In this document: positions 7,381-15,302 of the stretch, piece by piece
How the letters are laid out: each line of letters starts with the position of its first letter
Position numbering within the stretch: position 1 is the first letter of the stretch
NCBI GenBank assembly: GCA_945897695.1
Contig: CAMDGW010000004.1
Span: 1 to 29,553 of the forward strand
From: Pseudobacteriovorax antillogorgiicola
GTDB lineage: Bacteria; Bdellovibrionota_B; Oligoflexia; Oligoflexales; RGVZ01
DNA: 29,553 bases
Direction of reading: 5' to 3'
The notes under the pieces: model-generated
Database searches by the model: none
What the model saw: the letters and a program-made list of their open reading frames with translations, nothing else
What the model was told of the DNA's origin: nothing
Made by a program: the position numbers and the translations under genes

Positions 7381-8193
7381 ATGAAAGCAAGCCTAAAAAA
7401 AATGCTGTTTACAGTTTCAATGTTGCTATCTGTACTCTCGTCTGAAACTTTTGCACAAGCGCAGAATCAAGTGGACAAAAAAACGGCCAAGTCCGGAAAA
7501 CCATGGCTTGGCATTGCAATCGACAAAGGTAAAAAGGGCGTCATGATCAAAGGTATATTACCAAACACCCCCGCGGAGGGAGCTGGTTTTATGGCTGGCG
7601 ATGAGGTCTTAAAACTAGATGGCAAAGAGATCAAAGATCCAAACGAATTGATTACTATCGTTCAATCGTCAGGAATTGGACAAAATATTGCGGTAGAGTT
7701 GCTGCGCGGTGACAAAACCATCACAAAAACCTTGAAACTGGTTATCCGGCCCGATGAACTTCAGTTACTCCGAGATCGGCTTGTGGGTAAGCCAGCTCCT
7801 AGTTTTAATCTGGAAGTTATCAAGGGCAAAGAACCAGGAGACTTTAAAAAACTAGCCGGAAGGGTCACTGTCGTCGAGTTTTGGGCGACATGGTGCCCCG
7901 CTTGTCGCGCCACTCATCCGCGCCTTTCAGCCTTTGCATCTGCAAATCCATCGATCGCAGTCGTCGCAATCAGCGACGAGGAAAAACCAGCTCTAACAGC
8001 CTATGCAAAACAAACTGATCCCAAATTTACAATTCTGCGCGATGCGGAAGGAAAATCTCCAACTGAGTGGATGGCATCAGCGATACCAATGATTAGTGTT
8101 ATTGGCAAAGATGGCAAAGTCGCCTTTGTTACGGTTGGCGCAGGCGAGGCCGCAGAAGAGGCCTTAAATTTTGCGTTAAAACTTGGGAATTAA
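7381..8193 (+). CDS. Exported PDZ-thioredoxin (TlpA-like) fusion protein
   Basis: The 270-residue protein has a Sec signal peptide (K-K-M-L-F-T-V-S-M-L-L, likely cleavage after E-T-F-A near residue 25). A PDZ domain follows at about 41-123 (P-W-L-G-I-A-I-D, G-I-L-P-N-T-P-A-E-G-A-G-F, G-D-E-V-L-K-L-D-G-K-E-I). A TlpA/AhpC-type thioredoxin fold occupies about 136-268 with the redox motif W-C-P-A-C (C172, C175) and a cis-Pro loop I-P-M-I-S. It should act in the periplasm on disulfides, with the PDZ domain perhaps binding substrate C-termini. Start choice is supported by AGGA six bases before the ATG. A perfect TATAAT at 7332 lacks a good -35. Whether it is a reductase, oxidase or peroxidase-like protein cannot be told from the sequence. 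Confidence 0.88.
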   Translation: MKASLKKMLFTVSMLLSVLSSETFAQAQNQVDKKTAKSGKPWLGIAIDKGKKGVMIKGILPNTPAEGAGFMAGDEVLKLDGKEIKDPNELITIVQSSGIGQNIAVELLRGDKTITKTLKLVIRPDELQLLRDRLVGKPAPSFNLEVIKGKEPGDFKKLAGRVTVVEFWATWCPACRATHPRLSAFASANPSIAVVAISDEEKPALTAYAKQTDPKFTILRDAEGKSPTEWMASAIPMISVIGKDGKVAFVTVGAGEAAEEALNFALKLGN

Positions 8194-8233
8194 TCCTGCC
8201 TGGAAACAAAATCATGCTGTGTATCGACTTGCT

Positions 8234-9295
8234 TCATCCGGCAATTGACTGAAGAATTTGCACAATTTTTGCTGGCACGGAGTCGATTGCCGCTCCCTCC
8301 TGCGCAGACATCATCGACTTCCGTCTTTCAAATAAGTTAAGAATCGACTCGTGGAGAGATTTATCTGTCATGGTCGATTCCTTTAGCTGAACTGCCCACC
8401 CGTTGGCCTCAAAACTATTTGCATTCAATATCTGATCACCACGACTACCAATCTCCAAAGGTATAAGCAGCATCGGCTTACGTAATGCGAGCAATTCAAA
8501 AATACTATTAGCACCAGCGCGACTGACCACCAGGGTTGAGGCAGCAAAAAGGTCTTTTAACTCGTCTCCTACAAATTCAAAGCCGCGGTAACCAGCACCT
8601 GTGAAACCGATGGACTTACCTTTGCCGGTCAAATGAACGACATTAAATTGCTTTAATAAACTCGGAAGAATCGCCTTCAGAGCATCGTTGATGCGCTGAG
8701 CACCCTGACTCCCACCCATGACCAATAAAATCGGCTTTTCGTCTAAAAATCCACAATAAGATCGACCAGCCTCAGAACTTCCGCCAAACAAGTCAGGTCT
8801 CACAGGCGTTCCTACAAGTGTTGATCTTTCAGCTTTTAAATATCGACTAGTCTCAGGAAACGTGTAGAGAATCCGCTGAGAAAACGGTGCAATGATCTTG
8901 TTGGCAAGTCCAGGGGAGTAGTCGGATTCATGGGTCACGACAGGGATACCGCAGATCCAAGCTGCGAGTGTGACTGGTACTGCGACAAATCCACCTTTAC
9001 TAAAAACGACTACCGGCCGTAAGCGAATCATCAAGGTAACAGCCTGAAATAGGCCGGCAATTATCCGAAATACATCAATAAAATTCTGCACACTAAGATA
9101 GCGCCGAAGCTTCCCGGTAGCAATTTCATGAAAAGGAATTTGGTATTTCATAGCCAAATCTTTTTCGATTCCACCAGATCCCACGTAATGTACATCAAAG
9201 CCAGCTTTGCGAAGCTCCGGCAAAATAGCGATGTGAGGCATCACATGACCTGCGGTGCCGCCGCCTGTAATTACAATTTTACGAGCTTGCGTCAA
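8234..9295 (-). CDS. murG: UDP-GlcNAc:undecaprenyl-PP-MurNAc-pentapeptide GlcNAc transferase
   Basis: The 353-residue GT28 protein makes lipid II from lipid I at the inner face of the cytoplasmic membrane. The N-domain has G-G-G-T-A-G-H at 11-17, where most MurG have G-G-T-G-G-H. The acceptor-side loop is H-E-S-D-Y-S-P-G-L-A-N-K, the C-domain has G-G-S-Q-G-A-Q-R-I-N-D, and the donor-binding part has S-R-A-G-A-N-S-I-F-E-L and D-Q-I-L-N-A. The sequence is recognisable but divergent. The start is TTG at 9295, overlapping the TGA of the upstream gene (TTGA), with GGAG eight bases upstream, so translation is probably coupled. It is the last gene of the long minus-strand block and is convergent with the PDZ-thioredoxin gene. 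No other mur/fts gene is nearby, so murG lies outside a dcw cluster as seen here. Confidence 0.93.
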   Translation of the reverse strand: MTQARKIVITGGGTAGHVMPHIAILPELRKAGFDVHYVGSGGIEKDLAMKYQIPFHEIATGKLRRYLSVQNFIDVFRIIAGLFQAVTLMIRLRPVVVFSKGGFVAVPVTLAAWICGIPVVTHESDYSPGLANKIIAPFSQRILYTFPETSRYLKAERSTLVGTPVRPDLFGGSSEAGRSYCGFLDEKPILLVMGGSQGAQRINDALKAILPSLLKQFNVVHLTGKGKSIGFTGAGYRGFEFVGDELKDLFAASTLVVSRAGANSIFELLALRKPMLLIPLEIGSRGDQILNANSFEANGWAVQLKESTMTDKSLHESILNLFERRKSMMSAQEGAAIDSVPAKIVQILQSIAG

Positions 9296-9795
9296 GCGTG
9301 ACTCTCCTCGCCGTTTTCAATAGCAGACAAAAGACTGGGAAGCTGCATCGCTAAAGGATAGTGCCGTTGGATTGCTGCTATAATTTCTGTACGCTCACCC
9401 ACCAAGAACTCGACTGTCTTGCCGGTAATGTCACAAATCGCCTTGAGCTTTTCAGGATCTGTTGGATCAGCGATAGCCACTTTTGCGCGAGAACCAGTCG
9501 AATCAAGTTCAAATGGATAGACTATTTCTTCTAGTGCAAAATTATAAGGGATGATCTTGAACGTCTCATTTGAAATCAGCTTCGATGGCAGGCGATGGAC
9601 TCGCTGAAGTTTCAAGAAATCTGACAAAATATCTGCCATCTTCGCCTCTTCGATGACATTAGTTTCGATACATGCACGAAACGCGTCGATTTTCCATCGA
9701 TCCATGAAACCTTTAATGACGCGCTGAGTCGAAGTTGTTAGCAGTCCACGAGCTTTAAGTATTTCAAAAATACGCGAGGAGCTATCACGACTCAT
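9292..9795 (-). CDS. Orphan MshEN/GspE-N-domain protein
   Basis: The 167-residue protein looks like the N-terminal domain of type II secretion/type IV pilus ATPases (MshEN, also called T2SSE-N) on its own. A helical part (about 5-75, with G-L-L-T-T-S and a second repeat ending L-K-L-Q-R-V-H-R-L-P) is followed by the mixed alpha/beta part. The latter has I-I-P-Y-N-F-A (near 80), A-I-A-D-P-T-D (near 108) and the closing D-I-T-G-K-T-V-E-F-L-V-G with I-I-A-A-I-Q-R-H-Y. No Walker motifs are present. The R-L-G-x-x-L/V-x-x-G repeats needed for c-di-GMP binding by true MshEN domains are poorly kept (R-I-F-E-I-L-K-A-R-G), so ligand binding is doubtful. It overlaps the upstream lipoprotein gene by 11 bases and murG by 4, and is likely co-translated. 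Confidence 0.7.
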   Translation of the reverse strand: MSRDSSSRIFEILKARGLLTTSTQRVIKGFMDRWKIDAFRACIETNVIEEAKMADILSDFLKLQRVHRLPSKLISNETFKIIPYNFALEEIVYPFELDSTGSRAKVAIADPTDPEKLKAICDITGKTVEFLVGERTEIIAAIQRHYPLAMQLPSLLSAIENGEESHA

Positions 9796-10504
9796 TTTGG
9801 ATCACCCACTCAATTAAGTAGTCATTAATTCCGCTCAGTGAAACTCGAAGGCCCTCGCTTGTCTGTTCTCGACAAATACTCACCTTGTGCCCCATTATCC
9901 CGAGAAATCCCCCCCATTTTAACATGGCACAGCTTTGAATGTCATCGGATCTAGCGCTTTGAGGTCGATGAGCTAAGGTCATCGCGACCTCAAAATCCCT
10001 GAAGTCATCGGCACCAACCATCGATAAAGAGCTACCCGTTGAGTCGCGCAAAAAAAGTTGCCGTAACCATGCTGAGGGCCAAGTGCCCGCTAGGATACAC
10101 CCGACCTCTTCCCCAAGAATTGGCAGTTCAAAACCATTGATACTAACAATACCCTTGATGCTCTCAGAGATTTCAAGATTACCAGTTCCCGAAACATTCC
10201 ATTTGGGAAGTCGTCTTTGCGCATGCAAAACAGTATCACCCAAAAGAGAATTGAACTGAATTTCTGCTGAATTAGTGTCTGGAATCGACCAAACCATATC
10301 AGAAGTAAAGACCCTCGATCCAGATTTTTTCACAGTGAGAACAGCATCGCGATCCATGGGCGAACAGTTCAAAAAGATTGGCTGAAAGACCACTGGCACA
10401 TGCGCTGGCTCATGTACCCCTTTCAAGGTAGCGCAACCTGAGTGAAATGAGAGCGGGATCAACGTTAGGAAAATGATGATCCACATTGATGCGGTCTGCG
10501 ACAA
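9785..10504 (-). CDS. LolB-like outer-membrane lipoprotein (tentative)
   Basis: The 239-residue frame starts at TTG 10504, chosen because GGGAG lies six bases upstream, while the ATG at 10486 has no such site. The signal peptide ends in a lipobox H-S-G-C (Cys at residue 24). The mature part resembles LolB, which receives lipoproteins from LolA and inserts them into the outer membrane. It has a strand like R-x-x-W (M-V-W-S-I-P), then S-L-L-G-D-T-V-L-H-A (LolB: N-P-L-G-x-x-x-L), then E-L-P-I-L-G-E-E-V ... L-A-G-T-W-P (LolB: l-P-x-x-x-L-x-x-W-x-x-G-x-P), and a final Y-L-I-E-W-V-I. The similarity is weak. The context helps: it starts two bases after a TPR lipoprotein of about 600 residues, the arrangement TPR-lolB known in beta- and gammaproteobacteria. 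An unrelated lipoprotein remains possible. Confidence 0.55.
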   Translation of the reverse strand: MSQTASMWIIIFLTLIPLSFHSGCATLKGVHEPAHVPVVFQPIFLNCSPMDRDAVLTVKKSGSRVFTSDMVWSIPDTNSAEIQFNSLLGDTVLHAQRRLPKWNVSGTGNLEISESIKGIVSINGFELPILGEEVGCILAGTWPSAWLRQLFLRDSTGSSLSMVGADDFRDFEVAMTLAHRPQSARSDDIQSCAMLKWGGFLGIMGHKVSICREQTSEGLRVSLSGINDYLIEWVIQNES

Positions 10505-10506
10505 AA

Positions 10507-12321
10507 CTATCTCCCAACTTTCAGATCTAAGCTCAGGTCATCAAATTTTTTCTGTATTCTCGCCTGATCGCGACGCTCGTTCTTACACTTAAGTGCCTTG
10601 CCATAAATTTCATGAGCTTTTTCCTTGTTGCCGAGTGCCAAGTGAGCGTCACCTACATGCTCCCAAATAACACCTTCTTCGCTGTCAAGTTTGGCAGCGC
10701 GTTCCAGGACTTCTAACGCTCTCTTGAATTGATTTTTCTTATAGTAAAGCCAGCCCAGTGAATCCAGGTAGGCTCCATTTTCGGGCTGAACCTTTAGCGC
10801 CCGTTTTATAAGCTCCTCGGCTTCATCGAGATTTCGACCTTCTTCGACCATCATAAAGCCCAAGAAATTCAGGGCTGCAGCATCGTTAGGCATTTTTGCG
10901 ATGACTTCACGCATCAGTTCCTCTGCATCACGCAAATCACCAGATCGCTCAAGGTAGGCACCTTTGGAAAAGGTAAGCTTGATATTTCCCGGAAATTTAG
11001 TCAGACCTCGATCTATAACATCAACAGCTTCCTTAAACTTTTCACTCTCAGCTAACGCCTCCGCCCATAAAATAAATGACATGGGCTGCACGTCAGGCCG
11101 CTCGCAAAGCTGTTTAAGGATGTCCATTGCTTCTGGTTTTTTGCCATCCTCAATTAGCAGAAGAGCCTGAAGTCTCATGGCGTCGCTCTTCAGAGGAGAT
11201 TCATTTTGAATTTTTTGAAAATGCGCACGCGATTCTAGGCCTTTACCGACCTTCTGTAGCGAAACTGCATAAATAAATGTTGCACGATCTGAGTCTGGCA
11301 ACTGTGCGTAAAGAGATTGCGCCTCTTTGAGAGCCTCTTCGTTTTTACCCATCTCCCAAAGAATAATAATTTTTTGCATCCTAAGCCCAGGCACTTCCTC
11401 GCGAGCATTTTCAATCATGTCGTCAAGTAATGATAAGGCGTTAGATAAATTCCCTAACTCCTTATAAAGAGAAATCATCCGTTCAACCAACTCAGAGTTA
11501 CCTGGATTGAATCTATAAAGCTGTTCATAAAGCTTTACAGCCTCCTTGCCTCTCTTGTTTAAGTCCAACGCCAAGGCATAAATAAGAGCTAGCTCGGGGT
11601 TGCTCTCCTGCAGCTCCCAAGCGCGACGAGCAGGCTCAAGACTTTCTTTTATCTGCTTACCCGCAATCAGAACGCGGCTCAAGATTGACCATGCCTGAGC
11701 ACTCTGAGAGTTAGCTTTCACCATTTTCCTGGCCATATCTATGGCTAATGATATGCGGTTTTGATCCTGATATCCCCTGATAAGGGCCAGGTAGGAATTT
11801 TCAAGTCGTGGATTCAGTTGAATAGCTTTTTTAAGCTGTGTTTCCGCTTCCTTGAAGTCTTGAGATAAAAGTAATGTTTGACCGAAGAGGAGTCTGATGT
11901 CTGCGTCGTAAGGATAAAGAAGAGCCATGCGACGTGCCTCTGTGAGACCTTCAGGATCTTTAGGGCTCACTATAACTTTTGATCGGACAAGCTGCGCGCC
12001 CGTGAATGAATTGGGATCTAAGTTATAGGACGACTCAAAATGCGAGGTAGCTGCCTGTGCATCTCCTCGCTGCAAAAGCTTCTCAGCCACTAAAAATTGG
12101 TACATAGCATTGGCACGTCGATTGGACGGAGACCACATTGCGGAAGGATCAATTCCAGATCCATCATCCAAGCCAGGCACATTAGTATCCTGACTATTTA
12201 TACGAACTTCATTAGCGTCGAGAAGCTCTTTGCCTTTTTTAGGCGCCGCAGTTCGGCACCCATTGATGATGATCACCAATGAAAAAAATACTGCAATTTT
12301 ATGCTCAATGTTTTTTTTCAG
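10507..12321 (-). CDS. TPR-repeat lipoprotein, probable CTG start
   Basis: The protein is an array of tetratricopeptide repeats from about residue 65 to the end (for example A-E-T-Q-L-K-K-A-I-Q-L-N-P, A-E-E-L-I-K-R-A-L-K-V-Q-P, A-L-E-V-L-E-R-A-A-K-L-D). It probably scaffolds protein contacts at the periplasmic side of a membrane. With a TTG start at 12279 only seven residues precede the lipobox Cys (I-I-N-G-C), too short for export. Reading upstream in frame to CTG at 12321 gives L-K-K-N-I-E-H-K-I-A-V-F-F-S-L-V-I-I-I-N-G-C, a full lipoprotein signal with basic n-region, and GAGG sits five bases before this CTG. An in-frame TGA lies just above. ATG, GTG and TTG are absent in that stretch. Size and place before a LolB-like gene resemble the TPR gene upstream of lolB in Pseudomonas. 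Confidence 0.85.
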   Translation of the reverse strand: MKKNIEHKIAVFFSLVIIINGCRTAAPKKGKELLDANEVRINSQDTNVPGLDDGSGIDPSAMWSPSNRRANAMYQFLVAEKLLQRGDAQAATSHFESSYNLDPNSFTGAQLVRSKVIVSPKDPEGLTEARRMALLYPYDADIRLLFGQTLLLSQDFKEAETQLKKAIQLNPRLENSYLALIRGYQDQNRISLAIDMARKMVKANSQSAQAWSILSRVLIAGKQIKESLEPARRAWELQESNPELALIYALALDLNKRGKEAVKLYEQLYRFNPGNSELVERMISLYKELGNLSNALSLLDDMIENAREEVPGLRMQKIIILWEMGKNEEALKEAQSLYAQLPDSDRATFIYAVSLQKVGKGLESRAHFQKIQNESPLKSDAMRLQALLLIEDGKKPEAMDILKQLCERPDVQPMSFILWAEALAESEKFKEAVDVIDRGLTKFPGNIKLTFSKGAYLERSGDLRDAEELMREVIAKMPNDAAALNFLGFMMVEEGRNLDEAEELIKRALKVQPENGAYLDSLGWLYYKKNQFKRALEVLERAAKLDSEEGVIWEHVGDAHLALGNKEKAHEIYGKALKCKNERRDQARIQKKFDDLSLDLKVGR

Positions 12322-12351
12322 AACAACCTCGCTTCAATGCGGAAAGGAGAC

Positions 12352-13221
12352 TCAAATCCAATCACCCGCCAAAGACACATTATACCCGTTTCGGGCCTGT
12401 TCGACCAAAGCCGATAAATTCAGGTCATCTCCATAAAATACCCTAGCTAAGCACAGCCCCGCAGCCGGGGCGGTTGCAGGGGCAAGCTCGCGATTACAGC
12501 CCTCAAGAATCCTTTTGAGGTCGCCAGTAGAAATCTTGCCCTTACCGACTGCGACTAAAGCGCCCACCATATTTCTAACCATTTGTTTGAGGAAGCCGTC
12601 ACCGATCACCCAAATCTCAAGCAGTGGCTGTTTATCAATGACCACAACCTCACAGACTGTTCTGGTTTTCGTCCGGGCTGAGCTATCGACAGCACAAAAA
12701 CTTGTAAAATCATGGGTGCCCACGAAAACTCTGGCGGCTTTCTGCATTTCGGAAATACAAAGATCAGCCGTCTGGACCCAAGTATAAGGCGTAATCGTCG
12801 GATTTTCTCCCGCTGACCGCCAAATCCGGTAGCGATAGGCTTTGCCCGTACAATTGATAATTGGATGAAAGCCATCTTCGACGACTGACGCACGTTTGAC
12901 TTTGACGTCGGCGGGTAAGAGGGCATTCATAGACTTGACCAGTCGGTAATCATCAATACCAGACACACTTCGAAAGGTAATAACTTGATCTTCTGCATGC
13001 ACACCAGCATCGGTTCTGCTTGCTGACGTGATCCTGACTGGATGACGGCAAAAAGTTGCTAGTGCCTTCTCTATATGGTCTTGAATACCCATTCCACTCG
13101 GTTGACTTTGAAATCCCTGATATCTTGTGCCGATATAAGACAAATCGAGGCGATAAAGGCTCTGCGTTGCCGGAACCCCTCCACCGGTATCACCCGTCGA
13201 AGAATCACTTATATGTTTCAA
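12352..13221 (-). CDS. truA: tRNA pseudouridine(38-40) synthase
   Basis: The protein isomerises uridines 38-40 in tRNA anticodon arms. The catalytic Asp is D71 in S-R-T-D-A-G-V-H-A. Other family marks are Y-x-G-x-x-x-Q-G-F at the start (Y-I-G-T-R-Y-Q-G-F), Y-R-Y-R-I near 125, H-D-F-T-S-F near 168 and F-L-K-Q-M-V-R-N-M-V-G near 209. The start is TTG at 13221 with AGGA seven bases upstream. It overlaps the last 17 bases of the upstream outer-membrane protein gene in another frame, so translation may be coupled. The first 20 residues, rich in Ser, Thr and Gly, extend beyond the usual N-terminus. The length of 289 is slightly above the typical 250-270. It is followed after 30 bases by the TPR lipoprotein CTG start. 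Confidence 0.95.
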   Translation of the reverse strand: MKHISDSSTGDTGGGVPATQSLYRLDLSYIGTRYQGFQSQPSGMGIQDHIEKALATFCRHPVRITSASRTDAGVHAEDQVITFRSVSGIDDYRLVKSMNALLPADVKVKRASVVEDGFHPIINCTGKAYRYRIWRSAGENPTITPYTWVQTADLCISEMQKAARVFVGTHDFTSFCAVDSSARTKTRTVCEVVVIDKQPLLEIWVIGDGFLKQMVRNMVGALVAVGKGKISTGDLKRILEGCNRELAPATAPAAGLCLARVFYGDDLNLSALVEQARNGYNVSLAGDWI

Positions 13222-14278
13222 AAGTAAATCCTACACCGACTACCTGACGACCAAACGATAGTCCTGCTGTGTTCCGTGACTTTACCCGCTCTGCAAATCC
13301 TGTCAGGTATACATAGCCAATATCCATGGAATCAAGCATCGAGCGAACGCTTTGCTCGTCCAGATAATTTAGGAGCAAGTGAACAGATGCACCCGCGCTG
13401 ACAGCAGGTTTTCTACCTGTGTTGGTATACGTCTGCCCAGACTTGGACGCACTATCTCGAGTCTCTTGCCACCAACCATACTCGCCAGCTCCCCACACGT
13501 CGACGACTAGCCACTTACGACTGAAAGGGGTGATCTGAATTTTACCCCCGATTTGCATAGGCATAAACAGTAAGCTTGTCTTACTGTTGCTAGCGACTGT
13601 TAATTGATCGCAAGAGTTGACTTGTGAGCCTTGTAAGTTACCAGATGCGGCTTTGCCTTTGGCCGAATAAGATCCCAGACGCATGGTAATGCCTGGATTG
13701 ATCCACCAGTCGAGAGGAAACCAGTCACCTGACAATGAGTAGTATGTCTCTGGCTTTCCATAAAACTTTTCATAGCATTTCTGACCCTCACTGAATGTTG
13801 GGCGATTACCAGCAAGTTGAATTCTATATCGACCAAAAACACGGCCACCATAAATCCCCTTGACGCCCGAATCCTTATTTTGATTCTGCTCTGGAGTCTT
13901 TGTCAGTTCGGACTTGGGAGTTTCCTCAACAACTGGACTGGCAACTGAGGCGTCGTTTTGTGACGCGTCTTTATTCTTTTGAGACATTTCCCCTTGGCTC
14001 ACGTTTTCGGGGGTTTCAGCCGTCACTTTTTCTGATGACTCAGATTGAACTGCAGCCGCCTCATCTGTGGCCGCCGAGTGCAATTCTGTAGGTGCAGCTG
14101 GACTAGCATTAGCAGCCGAAGCAGCCTCCGCATTAGATCCGTCTAACGTGGCATCTTCCACAACCGAGAGGGGGGAGGCTTCTTCAGACGGCAAATTCTC
14201 CTGTGAGAAAGCTACCTGAGACGAAAAAGCCAATACCAGTGATATCGGCAAGACCAATAAATCGATTTTTGAATGCAT
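13205..14278 (-). CDS. Exported protein with Ala/Glu/Ser-rich linker and C-terminal beta-rich domain
   Basis: The 357-residue protein has a Sec signal peptide (L-L-V-L-P-I-S-L-V-L-A-F, likely cleavage after V-A-F-S near 25). A low-complexity stretch (about 27-140) of Ala, Ser, Glu, Thr, Pro and Asn follows, probably disordered. Next comes a beta-rich domain (about 141-357) with alternating patterns such as G-R-Y-R-I-Q-L-A-G-N, W-W-I-N-P-G-I-T-M-R-L-G-S-Y, A-G-A-S-V-H-L-L-L-N-Y and S-F-G-R-Q-V-V-G-V-G-F-T-F. These look like an outer-membrane barrel or an outer-membrane-associated domain. The sequence includes a Cys pair in the domain (E-G-Q-K-C and N-S-C-D). GGAGG is six bases before the ATG. 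I do not recognise the family. It sits between asd and truA in the envelope operon. Confidence 0.75.
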   Translation of the reverse strand: MHSKIDLLVLPISLVLAFSSQVAFSQENLPSEEASPLSVVEDATLDGSNAEAASAANASPAAPTELHSAATDEAAAVQSESSEKVTAETPENVSQGEMSQKNKDASQNDASVASPVVEETPKSELTKTPEQNQNKDSGVKGIYGGRVFGRYRIQLAGNRPTFSEGQKCYEKFYGKPETYYSLSGDWFPLDWWINPGITMRLGSYSAKGKAASGNLQGSQVNSCDQLTVASNSKTSLLFMPMQIGGKIQITPFSRKWLVVDVWGAGEYGWWQETRDSASKSGQTYTNTGRKPAVSAGASVHLLLNYLDEQSVRSMLDSMDIGYVYLTGFAERVKSRNTAGLSFGRQVVGVGFTFETYK

Positions 14279-14294
14279 AATCAGCCTCCATCTC

Positions 14295-15302
14295 TTAATG
14301 GTAACTGATCGCCTCTAGAATTTGAACCGCGTTGGTCGCCGCCCCTTTCTTCAGGTTGTCGGCCACAATCCACATTTGCAGCCATTGGCTTACTTCCATA
14401 TCAATAGGAGTCCTGACCCGAGCAATATGCACCGATCGATCTCCAGCAACACCCCTTGGAGTAGGGAATTCCGAGTGCGAGTCCTCCAGGTGCATTGTCA
14501 ATCCTGGGAAATCACTTAGGACTTTGATGGCCTCTTTGCGGGATATGGGTTTGCCGAGCTTTACCGACACTGACTCGCTGTGGCAGTGATAAACGGGCAC
14601 CCTAACAGTTGTTGCCAGAACCGACAGTTGAGGCATCCCAAAAATCTTCCTCGTCTCGCGGATCATTTTTTCTTCTTCGAAGCAATGACCTTGAGCATCC
14701 ATCACGTCAATCCCTGGTAAGACATTGAATGCAATGGGTTGGGCATAAACTTGCGCCTGAGGCTCCTGAAATTTGAAACTAGCTTCGACTTGCGTGGAAA
14801 GTTCTTTGATACCCTTTTGACCAGTCCCAGAAACGGATTGGTACGTGGAGACCTGAATCTGCTCAATGCCGAACGCGTCAAGCAGAGGCTTTAGGGCTAC
14901 GACCATCTGAATCGTTGAGCAGTTTGGATTAGCAATGATCGAGCCTTTAGCTAACCCCTTCAGTACGTCGGAGTTCACTTCTGGAACCACGAGCGGAACG
15001 CCCTCAACCATCCTCCAGGCCGAACTATTGTCGATGACTGTAACTCCCAATTCGGCTAGCGCCTTCGCGTTCTGACGCGAAAAGGCACCACCTGCACTCA
15101 TCAGACATGCGTCAAAGCCCTTGATTTGCTCCAGACTGAACGCTTTGACCTCATAAGCCTTGCCCCTAAAACTCAGCCTCTCACCCGCACTGCGCTGGGA
15201 TGCGAACAAATGTAATTCGATGTTTTTAATTTTGGAATCTTCGAGATCTAGAATCATTTCGCGACCAACAGCACCGGTAGCACCGATTATTGCGACTTTC
15301 AT
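14295..15302 (-). CDS. asd: Aspartate-semialdehyde dehydrogenase
   Basis: The 335-residue protein reduces beta-aspartyl phosphate to aspartate semialdehyde with NADPH, the branch point to diaminopimelate, lysine, threonine and methionine. The dinucleotide-binding G-A-T-G-A-V-G is at 7-13. The active-site Cys is C128 in N-P-N-C-S-T. The substrate-binding region S-V-S-G-T-G-Q-K-G follows near 157, with V-P-V-Y-H-C-H-S-E near 242 and the terminal G-D-R-S-V-H-I-A-R-V-R. It belongs to the common bacterial type. The ATG shares one base with the TAA of pssA (TAATG), and GAGG lies seven bases upstream inside pssA, so the two are translationally coupled. Its product feeds peptidoglycan precursor synthesis, which fits with murG in the same block. 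Confidence 0.96.
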   Translation of the reverse strand: MKVAIIGATGAVGREMILDLEDSKIKNIELHLFASQRSAGERLSFRGKAYEVKAFSLEQIKGFDACLMSAGGAFSRQNAKALAELGVTVIDNSSAWRMVEGVPLVVPEVNSDVLKGLAKGSIIANPNCSTIQMVVALKPLLDAFGIEQIQVSTYQSVSGTGQKGIKELSTQVEASFKFQEPQAQVYAQPIAFNVLPGIDVMDAQGHCFEEEKMIRETRKIFGMPQLSVLATTVRVPVYHCHSESVSVKLGKPISRKEAIKVLSDFPGLTMHLEDSHSEFPTPRGVAGDRSVHIARVRTPIDMEVSQWLQMWIVADNLKKGAATNAVQILEAISYH

